From assembly GCA_001910725.1 (NCBI GenBank), contig MJGA01000003.1, forward strand, positions 434,001 through 498,000: a stretch of 64,000 nt of DNA. The letters run 5' to 3'. The notes beneath the pieces are model-generated. The model was not told where the DNA came from, did not search any database, and was given only the letters and a program-made list of their open reading frames with translations. The stretch comes from Phanerodontia chrysosporium. Its lineage: Eukaryota; Basidiomycota; Agaricomycetes; Polyporales; Phanerochaetaceae. Below, piece by piece: positions 46,101-56,445 of the stretch (the first letter of the stretch is position 1; each line of letters starts with the position of its first letter). The translations under genes and the position numbers were made by a program.

Positions 46101-46502
46101 GTAGGCAGGAGTAGGTTAGGATGAGACTCGGGGTGCTGGGGCTCTCGCGCAGTGCCAGGCTGTGATGCACCTCGTGGGCGGCGCCTGTTCGGGCGTCATC
46201 TGGTTCTCCCACGCGAGATCCACGTGACCATCTGCGCTCGCTCCCAACCCGGGCAAGAGGCGAAAATTGATTGCTATCTTTCTGCTCACAACCACCACTG
46301 TTTCGTTCGTCTAGCCCGCCGTTGTCGTCGCCTGCACCATAAGTTGAGCCCGCACTCGGCGAAATTGTGGCCCCTCTGCTTAACGACCCATCGCTTCGAG
46401 TAACTTGTTGCTGCGCTCCGTTCCGACACGTCACTTTGAGCCCATCAGTATCAGCCACCGTCCAATCGCAGGCGTGCTAGGAGTCCTCGAAAGTAAACAG
46501 CT
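46101..46502. promoter_or_regulatory. Shared divergent promoter of Rab5 and Mei2-like genes
   Basis: A 402-bp spacer between two divergent ATGs. No gene supported. Its function is inferred from position. Confidence 0.4.
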
Positions 46503-49379
46503 ATGAACAGGCATCATCCCTACGGGGGTTACGACGGCGCCAGAAGAGGCGGCCCTCCCGGTGGTTTCGGCCCCGACCGCTCCCACCGCTTTTCTGACAG
46601 GGGTGGACCCTCGCGAGGCAGAGGGGGATTCCGTGGCGGTCGAGGGGGCGGTGGAGGAGGCTCGTACGGAGGTTACGGAGCTGGTCCCGCTACATACGAT
46701 CAAGGTCCTCCTCAAGGCGACATGGGAGGGTACACTAGCTACGAGTCAGGGCCCCCGCAAGATCCCTACTATCAGAATGGCACTTACAACATGGGGATGC
46801 CTGAGCAGCAACAGCCGCCACAACAGCCCCCTGGCCCTCCAGATGCTTCGAGTTATTATAACCAAGGTTACGGGAGCTTCGAAGGTGCGCTGAAAGTTAT
46901 GTCGAAGTTTTAAGTCCGTTGCGCAGAGCCACGCCCCGTTCGTGAGGACACAGCCCGGGGGAATTCGCCTCTTCCGTTGTGAATCTACACATGCACCTCG
47001 GAGAGTCTCTCGGTGTGAGTCGTACGGTGTGGGATGTCAGGCCCGTGCAACCTTGCTCGTGAAACTCGATGGGGTGGTCGTGATGCCTTCGCGGTGCGCT
47101 ATGTTGGGCTTTTGCAATACGTGATCCGTTATTTCGACTTTCTAGTCCCTGCTAAGTTTTTGAAGACCCGTTCTCACATCTTGATCCTTTCTGTCAGACG
47201 GTCCAGGAAATTATGGACCTAGTCATGGCCATCATGGCGGTCATCATGGCTTCGGACGAGGTGGCAAGCGAGGTGGTGGTTTCCGCCGTGCCGATAGGGA
47301 CGACAAAGTCCACGACTCCATTATTGAAGAGCGAATCCAGCGAGAGCGTCCCTGTCGCACCTTATTCATTCGCAATATCAAGGCGAGTCTTGTTTTGCAA
47401 TGATATCCTGGCCGTCCTCGGAATGCGGAATCCTTCATCGACATATGATTGTGGCGCTGACGTTAGTGACATAGTATGAGACGAACAGCGATGACGTCCG
47501 TCGTTTGTTTGAAGAGCATGGCGAGATACGCACATTCTTTGATCTTATTGCAAATCGTGGAATGGTATTCGTAACCTATGTAAGTACTGCAATCTTGAGA
47601 AGTACGCAAATGCTGAATCGAGTATCAGTACGATCTGCGAGCCGCAGAGAGAGCAAGAGAGCGGCTACAAGGATCAGAAATAAGTGGCAGGCCGGTTAGT
47701 CGAGCACAGAACGTGTGAGAGCGTTTCGCTGAGACCGAGCTTCAGATTGACGTGCATTATTCGTTACCGCGAGACGACCACGGGTCACGAGGTGCTGACA
47801 AGGAGAAGAACCAGGTTTGTTATGAAGAAGTGCACTTTAAGGAGTCGATGTTGATTGCTCTTGTATAGCAACTACAGGGCACTTTACTAGTCACACTGCG
47901 CGGTTCTGTCACTGGCCAACCTATCGACGACAACGAAGTTCGTAGGAAGTTCCAGCAATTTGGGGACGTCAAAGATGTTAGACGTGCAGGAGAGAGAGAA
48001 GAGTGCGTTCCGCTCCACTTGATCTTGAGTTTTGGCTCATCGTGCAATAGCCAGCGCTATGTGGAATTCTACGATACAAGAGTACGCGCTTGGAAGTTTT
48101 CCGTGACCATGATTGACCCTTTCCCGTAGGCTTGTGAAGAAGCTCATGACCGCCTGCGACACCAAGGTCTACAAGATGGTGTCATGGACATCGTGTTCGC
48201 GTCTGATCCAGACGAGCCAAGTCCTCAGTCTCCTCGGTACGTGTATTCCTCGTTCATGTCATCTGACTCAACTAACCGTGTCACAGTCGTGGGATGTTTG
48301 ACAGGGGCGGTGGTGGCGGTGGAGGCGGTGGAGGAGGAGGAGGCGGGCATGGAGGCGGAGGCGGAGGACATGGAGGTGGCAGTCATGGAGGTGGTCAGCG
48401 CGATTGGGAAGACGTCGGCCACCGTGGTCGTCGCGGACATCGTGCAGGCCGAGGAAGAGGCCGTGGCTGGGGTGGAGGCAACGATTGGGATAAGCGGGAC
48501 GATTGGAACCGCGACCGAGATCGTAACCGACCATATGAGGACGAGTTCGGTAGGGAAGTTCGTCCAGGATTCAACGATCGCTTCGACAACAGAGGTCCAG
48601 GGGCCCCGAGTTACGGTGCTCCCCCGCCCCCGCCTCCAATGGCAGGACCTGGACCGATGCACCCGCCTGGAGGTTACGGTGGTCCTCCTCCTCCCTGCCG
48701 CCGCCAGCCTATGCACCGCCTCCTGCAGCAGTCCCGGTACGTGGTCCGTGTATTACCTTCTAGGCTGCAACTAACAGAGCTCCAGCCACCTGATGATCGC
48801 TTGGAACAAGCTAAGAAAGTTCAGCAGGTACGTGTAGTCGTGTTATAGGACTCGCGAACCGTGTTCACATCCGATCAACAGTTGTTGGCGGCTTTGAAGC
48901 AGCCTGCCGGCACGGCACCTACTGCCCCTCCTCAGAATCCCCCTCCGAGTCAACCTCAACCGCCGATGCCTCCTGCCTCGGGTCAGCCGCCATACTATGG
49001 TGCTCCTCCTCCTCCTCCTATGCAAGGGGGTTACCCTGGTGCTATGTCTCCGCCTACTGCAAACCCTTATTCTTCGCAACCAATGCCGCCGCCAGCTTCA
49101 GTGTCTGGGTCACCACCTGCACCTACGGCTGCCCCTACTGGTGTGCCAAATCTGCCGCCCAATATCCTTGCTATGCTGCAACAGGGGCAAGCATCAGCCC
49201 AGCAGAACTCGCCGCCACCCCCAGCACCGCCCACCATGCCACCAAACACATACGGGATGCCTCCATCAACAGCTGCGGCTCCGTCGGTTCCCGGAATGAG
49301 CAACATGCCACCGGCTGGTGGACAGCCTGGGTACCAGCAGTTAATGGCTTATCTGGTTGGTGCATCCAGCGGTCTCTGA
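46503..49379 (+). CDS. Mei2-like RNA-binding protein with RGG/Gly-rich and Pro-rich regions
   Basis: Predicted RNA-binding regulator with two central RRMs of the Mei2-like type. Exon 1 (46503-46884) encodes an RGG/Gly/Tyr/Gln-rich segment. RRM1: CRTLFIRNIKYETNSDDVRR, then FFDLIANRGMVFVTYYDLRA and GSEISGRPIDVHYSLPRDDH. RRM2: GTLLVTLRGSVTGQPIDDNE then RRKFQQFGDVKDVRRAGERE. After it come a polyglycine/His block, an Arg/Asp-rich block and a long Pro/Gln tail ending GYQQLMAYLVGASSGL. The first intron is unusually long (46885-47197, 313 nt) and the intron at 47384-47474 has a GC donor (AAG|GCGAGT). One frameshift at about 48695 (CTCCCTGCC needs one more C) separates GGPPP from PPPAYAPPPA. S. pombe Mei2 acts in meiosis; the role here is unknown. 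Confidence 0.85.
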
Positions 49380-49704
49380 GGAGCTTGTCCTGATACTTTG
49401 TTTCCACTAGTCTCAAAAACGCCCACAGTAATTATTGTCGCCCCTCTGTGACAATGTCGTATCTTCCAAGTCGTAGCCTATCGTTAGAGCCTTACTGCTC
49501 TTTGACAGACAGGACTTATCTAGTATCTTTATTCTCGTTCCTTCACTTATTCGTAGTTTAGTAGTCGGAGAAAGTACCTCGTAGTTTACCCTCTGATTCC
49601 GAGCTAGCGCCAAAGCTCCCGTTTATGGGCGCTTGCGCATCCAGTGACTCCATTCACGACCACGACCATAGTGCACACAAGTCACCTACACCATCCTCCC
49701 ACCC
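49380..49704. other. Intergenic spacer
   Basis: 325 bp between the Mei2-like and roadblock-like genes, both plus strand. AT-richer than its neighbours; 3' end of one and promoter of the other. Nothing else seen. Confidence 0.4.
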
Positions 49705-50273
49705 ATGCTGAACCTCAGCAACCTTCGTATACTGCTGTCTCAGGTCCTCACGCCTGCTGCCCTGCATACGGCAGTACTCTTCACACCCTCGGGCCAGCTA
49801 GTGTCCTTCGCGTCTAATCCCGTACGATCCAAGGACGAAGTGCGCGTCATCGTTGGCCTCGGCAGCGAGGTCTGGCAGGAAACGAAAGAACAGGGGATTG
49901 GGATGGTTGATAGCGAGGTGCGTTTGTTACAATACATGACGTTTATGACTGCGCACTCATGCGAGCAATATCGCACAGATTGGTCGTCTGCTGGTCATAC
50001 CGGTCGAGCCAGCCAGACTTCAGTCAGAGAGTCAAGAAGAACAAGAGCCTCTTATGATTCTAGCTCTCAACGCCAATGATTCTGTGAGCTGGAAGGTCAT
50101 AGAGTCCACGGTATGCCCCCTTTCGTGTAGCCAGTATAAAGCGATCCGCTAACGCCGTGCTGTAGGGAAGGCAGCTAGTACGGCACCTAGAGAAACCCGT
50201 ATCTGAACTTCGGGAGAAGCTGGCTACCGCCCCAGTGTCTCCGATTGGCAATCCCCAACGGGTGACTCGGTGA
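49705..50273 (+). CDS. Roadblock/LC7-domain protein, LAMTOR2-like
   Basis: Predicted Ragulator/EGO-type scaffold subunit at the lysosome/vacuole that supports Rag GTPase-TORC1 signalling. Exons 49705-49917, 49979-50110 and 50166-50273 give 150 residues. The roadblock fold is visible: NLRILLSQVLTPAALHTAVL then FTPSGQLVSFASNPVRSKDE, GLGSEVWQETKEQGIGMVDS and IGRLLVIPVEPARLQSESQE. A short C-terminal helix (RQLVRHLEKPVSELREKLAT) follows. LAMTOR2 rather than dynein light chain is favoured by the N-terminal LSQVLTP..LHTAVLFTP pattern, but this is by eye. Confidence 0.75.
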
Positions 50274-50639
50274 TACTCGTCGACGTCCGTCCAACTCTCT
50301 GAACGCTCAAATGCGTCGTGCCCTGCTATGCTGTCGCGCTTTCCTTTCACTTTTACCAGCAATATCGATACCCATGGACTTCATACGATCGTCGTTCGCC
50401 GGAGCTGTACAGTGCAATCATATAATCTCATCATACCCTCCCATGTAGCGTTAGCTCAGTTTGTGCAATTTGCTGCGACTCAGTGTACCTGTCTGTACGA
50501 ATGTCATGATTCTACGCCTAGTACAATTTGAGTGCCTCCGATTGGAAGAGGTAACGTATATATTGCACAGAACTTCGTGCCAAAATCCGTTGAACCGTTC
50601 ACCTCCGGAGTGCCTGAAGTCCGCGCAAGCGCCCACAAC
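50274..50639. other. Spacer ending in the left target-site copy
   Basis: 3' flank of the roadblock-like gene. Bases 50632-50639 (CCCACAAC) are the left copy of an 8-bp direct repeat flanking the element at 50640-52256; nothing else recognised. Confidence 0.5.
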
Positions 50640-50672
50640 AGGACCCGGAAGCTCCTGCCAGTGCATGTCCGC
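50640..50672 (+). repeat. Left terminal inverted repeat
   Basis: Pairs with 52224-52256 read on the opposite strand: AGGACC(C)CGGAAGCTCC followed by AGTGCATGTCCGC, with one length difference and a few mismatches. Confidence 0.75.
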
Positions 50673-50791
50673 AGATAGCGCGTCTGGAGGCCGAAATTTC
50701 GGACCACCATGTCCGGCATATAGCGCGTCGAAGGCCCTGGCGCGGTAGTCATGTCCTGGGATAGCGCGTCGTGGCAATGGAGTTTCAGTCC

Positions 50792-50887
50792 GGATAACAA
50801 GTGTAGACCAGTAGCCTAATGGTTGAAGTGATGGGCGAGGGGTCCCAAAGTATGCGAGTTCTAACCCGCGTGTTATCCTTTTTTTTT
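50792..50887 (+). ncRNA. tRNA-like Pol III unit (tRNA-derived, not a standard tRNA)
   Basis: GGATAACA at 50792-50799 pairs with TGTTATCC at 50871-50878. Between them are an A-box-like TAGCCTAATGG (50812-50822), a B-box-like GAGTTCTAACC and a run of nine T (50879-50887), followed by nine A. This is the layout of a Pol III transcription unit. It is not an intact tRNA: about 13 extra bases lie between the acceptor-like 5' strand and the A box, and the T-arm pairs poorly. A tRNA relic or SINE head is the best reading. Confidence 0.5.
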
Positions 50888-51189
50888 AAAAAAAAACCCT
50901 TCAGAATTATCCCTTATTGACCTCTTTTACCGTCTTTCAGCTGTTAATAGCATTATAGAGTAAATATCTAGAGCCCACGAGTGTGAGTCTCGTCAGATTC
51001 TTGACGGACCCACATAGGTGGAGCGGAATTGATGACATTTCCCCTTCCGGAGTGTCCCATGCCTTTTTGCCAACACTGGTCCGAGTCTGGGCGCAGGAAA
51101 TGCGCACCAAGAGGCCGCTACGGGTGCGTCTTTATGGATGGCAGCGGTTGACAGATCTGTGCTTACCGTTATGATAGCCCCGGTGCCCA

Positions 51190-52071
51190 ATGAGATACAG
51201 CACCGTTCGAGGTTTCAGGCGAGCACGAACGACGCATTGCAGGCGCAGACGCGTCAGCGGCGCGGTGGGTATACTCGTGAGGAGCGCTGGCAAGTTGCAA
51301 AGGCAGCAGAAACGGACGCAACCCTCTGAGTCAACTAATGCCGGTAGCAGACAAGCCGCTGCTGTCTCCGACCCTGCTAACAAGTCCAACTCGAGAGCGG
51401 GGACATGGGGTCTTGCGAAGGCTATCCTCGCCGTGGCTCCAAAAATCGAAGATGAAGGTAAGTCTTGTGCGCTCTGATCAAGTGAACGAGTTCTCACCGT
51501 TCAAAGTGCCCGCTATTGCCACCAGGGGCATAACTGCTCTCAACCCCCTACAGCAGGGCTCATGGCTCATCATGCAAAATACTCATGGTTGGTATGTCGC
51601 CCAAATCAACGTCATATTCAAGAAGAACGGCACTGGCAAGGGCACGCGGCGCAGCAATGCTATGGGCGGCATCGGCCCCAGCGACATGGGTTCAGTTACT
51701 TACCTCTCTCTCAAGGTCTTCGTGGAGGTGCGCCACTTTTTCATACCCCTAGCTGTACCAATGCTGATATCTAGACTAGCATGCGCCCGGAGAGGACGAG
51801 AATCAGTTCCGCCATGAAGCTAACCGCGTCGCAGCGCTATGGACGCATGTGGACGAGAAGGAAGTTGTCTACAACTTAGGTCTGTCTGCCATGGAACCTG
51901 CGGGAGGTCGTTCCTTCGCACTCAAGGACTGGGCATTCACTCGGTACGCAGTCTGTTTCATGTTCATTGGGCTCATTCGCTATATCTGATTGTTCACATG
52001 TGGACAGTTTTGGGCCGCCTGACGTGCAAGCGGTCGTCCGAAAGCAGTACGAGAAAAAGAAGCATGTATAG
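51190..52071 (+). CDS. Spliced hypothetical gene inside the hAT-like element (5' end uncertain)
   Basis: Function unknown. The last four exons, ending at 51457, then 51507-51727, 51780-51943 and 52008-52071, join in one frame through GT-AG introns (49, 52 and 64 nt) and end at TAG 52071. Sequence looks globular: ITALNPLQQGSWLIMQNTHG then WYVAQINVIFKKNGTGKG, FRHEANRVAALWTHVDEKEV, GGRSFALKDWAFTRFGPP. It contains none of the hAT transposase marks I would look for (BED finger, DDE/RNase H segments, C-terminal dimerisation motif). Upstream, RQRRGGYTREERWQVAKAAE lies in a different frame and may be an earlier exon. A captured host gene is likely; donor unknown. Confidence 0.55.
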
Positions 52072-52223
52072 ATACCTGTCAGACCGCTGTACAGCCGTAG
52101 TTCTCTCGCATAAAAATTACGCGAAAATAAAGAGAAAATCGAATATTTATTCTACGGCATGTCCGGATAGCGCGGCGAAGGGCCAAAATCCTAGCGCGCC
52201 GAGGCCCGAAATCTGGGGTTCCG

Positions 52224-52256
52224 GCGGACATGCACTATGGGAGCTTCCGGGGTCCT
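52224..52256 (-). repeat. Right terminal inverted repeat
   Basis: Inverted counterpart of 50640-50672. The adjoining 52160-52223 is itself partly palindromic (GGCATGTCCGG ... CCGGCGGACATGC). Confidence 0.75.
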
Positions 52257-52352
52257 CCCACAACGTAATTCCAACTCGCTCACCCGGCACTCTGCTTCAA
52301 AACTCTTCGACACTCCTCGAGTGCGACGTCGCATACAGTGCCTTTGCTGGTC

Positions 52353-53909
52353 ATGCGACAATGGTCTACTGCCGCGGTACGCGTATCCCGCCACAATAGC
52401 ACTCTGCGTGGCTTGTCAGGACCGTCCGTCACGCGAACGGCCAGAAAATGCTATAGCGTACAGGCTGCCGCTGCGCAGGCGCGACCTCTCCCGACCCAAC
52501 GCCCGCAGGCAGACCAGAATGTCGCCGTACCCTCGCCGACTCCGAAGAGGTCGCGTCCAGACCCCCACTCGCTGGTCGCACCCCAGCTGAACAAACTCCG
52601 AGAAACGCTTCTCAACTTGCTGGGCTCTTCGCATCCGTCCCTCACAGAGATCGCAAAGTACTACTTCCTACATCCTTCGAAACAATTGCGGCCACTCCTC
52701 GTTCTTCTCTTCTCGCAGGCCACGAACGGTCTTGGGGGGCGGTGGCATGAAAAGAAGTGGGCTGCGGACTGCGAGGGCGCAGGCGGACGGACGGAGGAGC
52801 TCGACTGGCCGTTGACTCGCCCGGATGTGCTGAACGACTGGAATCCCAACATGCCCGACCACACTGCATCTTTCTCTGTGCCTTTCTCCCTGCGCCCTCC
52901 CCGATCCCCGAGGCAGCATGCGCTTCCACCACCCGACTCCTCTGCGGACGCTATCCCGACTCTCTCCACGGACCCCACGCTCCTTCCCACACAGATCCGG
53001 CTCGCCCAGATTGTGGAGATGATCCATGTGGCCTCGCTCTTGCATGACGATGTCATTGACAGGTCTCCGCTGCGTCGAGGTGCGCCCTCAGCGCCCGCGG
53101 CATTCGGGAACAAGCTCTCTGTCCTCGCTGGAGACTTCCTGCTCGGCCGTACGAGTGCCGCCCTGTCGCGCTTGGGCGAGAACGAGGTTGTAGAGCTCAT
53201 AGCCAGTGTCATCGCTAATCTGGTCGAGGGAGAGATCTTGCAGCTGAAGGCGATGCATGGAGAGGACCTCGGCATACCCGGTAGCGCTGTCCGGGGAAGC
53301 GTGGGTCAAGAAAACTGGAACATATACATGCAGAAGAATTACCTGAAGACGGCCAGCCTCATGGCGAAGGGTGCTCGTGCCGCGGTCGTGCTAGGAGGCT
53401 GTAAGGAGGGAGAGGTCTGGAAAGAGGTCGCCTACGCATATGGACGCAATCTTGGACTTGCCTTCCAGGTAAGACTCTGCAAGCATGGAAGGGAAGAGGT
53501 GCTTACACAGGTCACAGTTAATGGATGACGTCCTTGACTACGAAGCCGGTGAAGGGACACTTGGAAAGCCAGGCGGTGCGGACCTGAAGCTTGGCCTCGC
53601 TACCGGCCCTGCGTTGTTCGCTTGGGAGGAACACCCAGAGATGGGCCCGTTGATAGAGCGCAAGTTCTCGCAGGAGGGCGATGTCGAGCTTGTACGTTTT
53701 GCTCATTGTCGCAAAGCAACGAAGGCTGACTGTGTCATTCCTCATAGGCACGAGATCTTGTCCGCCGTTCGTCCGGTGTGGAACGCACGCGCAGCCTTGC
53801 ACTGTCGTACGCCGACAAGGCACGAGAGGTGCTTGCATTGCTTCCAGACAGTGATGCTAAGTCTGCGCTAGAGGTACTGTCTGAGCGTGTGGTCAAACGG
53901 ACGTCTTGA
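52353..53909 (+). CDS. COQ1: COQ1-type all-trans polyprenyl diphosphate synthase
   Basis: Makes the isoprenoid tail of ubiquinone from farnesyl/geranylgeranyl diphosphate and isopentenyl diphosphate in mitochondria. Exons 52353-53468, 53518-53691 and 53748-53909 give 483 residues. I start at the ATG of MRQWSTAAVRVSRHNSTLRG, an Arg/Ser-rich presequence, rather than upstream non-ATG codons. First Asp-rich motif: MIHVASLLHDDVIDRSPLRR; second: GLAFQLMDDVLDYEAG, with DLKLGLATGPALFA close by. Between KQLRPLLVLLFSQA and the first motif there is a roughly 90-residue Pro/Asp-rich insertion absent from bacterial enzymes. The hAT-like element ends 89 bp upstream of this start, so its promoter may be altered. 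Confidence 0.93.
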
Positions 53910-54176
53910 CTGTTTAGATGATACATGGACGATAATCTAATATCCCATTCACGACTCGCATTTCTATTCCGGTGCGCGCAAAGCCTGGTGACCCTTTTCA
54001 GCATGCTCGTTCTGGGTGGCGCTCCCCGGGGTTCTGGCACCACATCTGGTCAACGCGTCATGGGACCCGAGGTACCGCGGTTCGAATGCCTCGCTGGCTC
54101 TTTTTTGTGCTTTCGCTCTGACCGTCACGACCTTCCTTGTCCTACCCTTACTATTATTCAGTGTGCACGAACGACG

Positions 54177-56037
54177 ATGGCCAAGCGTTCCGCGTCTACG
54201 CAAAGAGATTCTTCGTCTCCTACTGTGAAACGCGTGCGTTCGTCCACGGAGCAAGGTCCCGACACGACGGCAAACAAAAAGTCGCGCTCCGAGAAACCTC
54301 GAGGACGAAAATCGCTCGCTGCGTCCATGTCTCTCAACAGCGGCGCGACAGATTCAGCGGATTCGCTATCTAGTGCAGCCATCCGCAGGCGGATGAATCC
54401 TGACAGCTTGGCGGGTCGACTAGGCCCAGACCTCGTCAAGGAGCTCGAGAGCCTGTTGAAGCCAGGCATGACAGAGATGCCGTCCTTCGCAGTCCGACAG
54501 GAGATTCAGCAGCGGTACGGCATCGACCGAAGGCATATCTACGACTGGTTCCATAACAAGGGGCTTCGTGTTACTACGTCCGAGAGGCGAGAGGAGCGGC
54601 GTGCTATGCGAGCTAGAGAACATGCACATATGCCTACAACGCGCAATCAGGCACAGGTATGCCGTTTCACATGCAAACGTGCGCCGTCACTGACTTGGCT
54701 GTATGCCAGGAAAAGAGCAGATTCTGGACTGCCGCGGAGCCTTTGCAGTCGACTGCTTCCATGCCAAACCTACGCCACGTTTCTCCTCAGAGCAAGACAT
54801 CCACTCCTATCTTGTCTACTAGCTCTACCTCTGGGTTTACTGGTGCTATGCTCTTCCGTACGAGGCGGCGTACCCGATGGAACAAGAGCTTGGCTACTCT
54901 CTGCTTCAGACTGGCGACTACGCAGACATGCTACTCGACTCTCGGGCGGCGGAACTTGTAACAGACCTCTTCTCTGGCACAGCTGGTGATCTGACTACGG
55001 TATCGGACCGGGGTCACGCAAACGATGCTGCAGGTGGAGCCTCTTCGAATACCAATGTCGACCGTACTTCTCACTGGATTGCGGAACAACAGAAGATCCC
55101 TTACAGCCCTGCGGTGGATGCTCTTGCACCTATGTCTATGCCGTACGCAGGAGAAGACCTCGTAACATTGAACGCCGTCCCGCCATTCCACAACGAGAAG
55201 GTCTTGCCTCAACATGAACGCGAAGCTTGCTATCGGTCTATGTCTGCGGCTCTCCCTCCTGCACGAGGCATTGAAGAATGCGTCGGAACCTACAAAGCGT
55301 TCATGTCTCAACAAGGTCAAAAGTACTATGAACGACTCGTGTCCGGCTACGGTCATTCGTCTCGCAATCAGTCTGCAATGCACCCTCCTGTGGCGTCTTC
55401 TCTCAGCGTCCCGTCCTTCACCGTCTTGGCTCCTTCTTCCCTCGCCGGACGAACTCTAGCCCCTTCTATGCAAGCCTTGGGTCCAGGCGCTGACTATGGT
55501 GTTACTCGTGGCGGACTAGCGTCGTCCTCCATTGGCAAGTCCTCTCCGTATGAGACACCTGCGCTCTCAGAGTCAGCGACCACAGCCAGCAGCAGTGCCT
55601 TCTGGTCATATGACGATGGCAATGAACATCATCGCGAACGATCTGCTGCGTCCTGCATCGATATCGCTGAAATCCTAGAGAGCCCGGTCCTGCGGTCCAG
55701 ACATCCTACGCAGGCTTCGCTCACGCACGCCTCGCCGCGATACGGCCCATCTGGTCCCAACGACCCTGCACTCCCTTCTTCGTACAGCATCGATGCTATC
55801 GGGACCCCCTTTTCGTTCACGTACGCCCCGCCGACTGTATGCTACGATTACAACCGCGGACACCACTATACTGGCTCCTTTCCTGCTTCTGCGGCACCGT
55901 GTGTTATCGCCGCACCACTGAGGATGCACGCGGCGCCCAGCGTGAAGCAGAACTCATTCGACGTCAAGACTTTGCGCCCGGCGGTGGTTGGACACGGTGA
56001 CGGCGATGGGAACGATGTGTCGACTGGAAACGCCTAG
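54177..56037 (+). CDS. Divergent homeodomain protein, one apparent frameshift
   Basis: Predicted DNA-binding protein. Exon 1 starts at 54177 (MAKRSASTQRDSSSPTVKRV); the intron donor is at about 54658 and the acceptor at about 54709. After a basic Ser/Lys-rich N-terminus, the domain is LGPDLVKELESLLKPGMTEM then VRQEIQQRYGIDRRHIYDWF followed by HNKGLRVTTSERREERRAMR. Helix 3 therefore reads DWFHNKG instead of the usual WFxNRR. Trp, Phe and Asn are kept, but the second Arg (homeodomain position 53) is Gly. The C-terminal 400 residues are Ser/Pro/Tyr-rich and disordered. At about 54857 CTCTTCCGTACGAGG needs one more C to continue into PYEAAYPMEQELGY. An in-frame extension upstream of 54177 exists but lacks sense as protein. 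Confidence 0.75.
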
Positions 56038-56445
56038 AACGGCTTCGCAATTCAGCATGCATAACTCGCTTTCGCACCCAGTAATTGAGCTCGAATAAAC
56101 AAGACGTATTGCATTATACTCGTAGCCGGATAGCCTATCAAGATACTAGAGGAGGATGAGGTGGCGCAATGAATAATTCTACAGTATCAACATGTATGAA
56201 CAAGAGGGAGCAGATGAGATAGACAAATGTGAGAGAGACCAGAAAACATATGAGTGAAAGCTACTCGACAGCAGTGAGAGTGGGATATATGGGATTAGCA
56301 TAGTACATTATCAAGGGAGGTTGGTGTGCGAGAAACGCTCTCTAGAGTCCAGGGCATAAAGACGAGAGTAGGATCGCACAGCATGAAAACTGTGGCGTGC
56401 GGGACAAGTGGGTGATGATGTAAAACACGTCTAGACGATCTAGCC
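56038..56445. other. Convergent 3' spacer
   Basis: AT-richer 408 bp between the convergent homeodomain gene and the 704-codon gene. Contains likely 3' untranslated sequence and polyadenylation-type A/T motifs (for example aataaac at 56095); nothing else. Confidence 0.5.

Larger units (their letters stand above)
50640..52256 (+). mobile_element. Non-autonomous hAT-like DNA transposon carrying a spliced gene
   Basis: A 1617-bp element bounded by the 8-bp direct repeat CCCACAAC (50632-50639 and 52257-52264), the target duplication length of hAT transposons. The left end reads AGGACCCGGAAGCTCC and the right end, read inward on the other strand, AGGACCCCGGAAGCTCC. Similarity continues through AGTGCATGTCCGC, giving an imperfect inverted repeat of about 33 bp. 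Both subterminal regions also hold scattered copies of CATGTCCG and ATAGCGCG. Inside lie a Pol III-like unit (50792-50887) and a plus-strand multi-exon gene that does not look like a transposase. I therefore read it as non-autonomous, possibly Pack-type (gene-capturing). It sits 89 bp upstream of the COQ1 ATG. Confidence 0.75.

Noticed and set aside
50792..50878. Functional tRNA gene
   Set aside because: Extra bases before the A box and a poorly paired T-arm make a standard cloverleaf impossible. Kept only as a tRNA-like unit.
53925..54176. Upstream in-frame extension of the homeodomain protein
   Set aside because: The translated extension is not protein-like and the ATG at 54177 starts a typical Lys/Ser-rich N-terminus.
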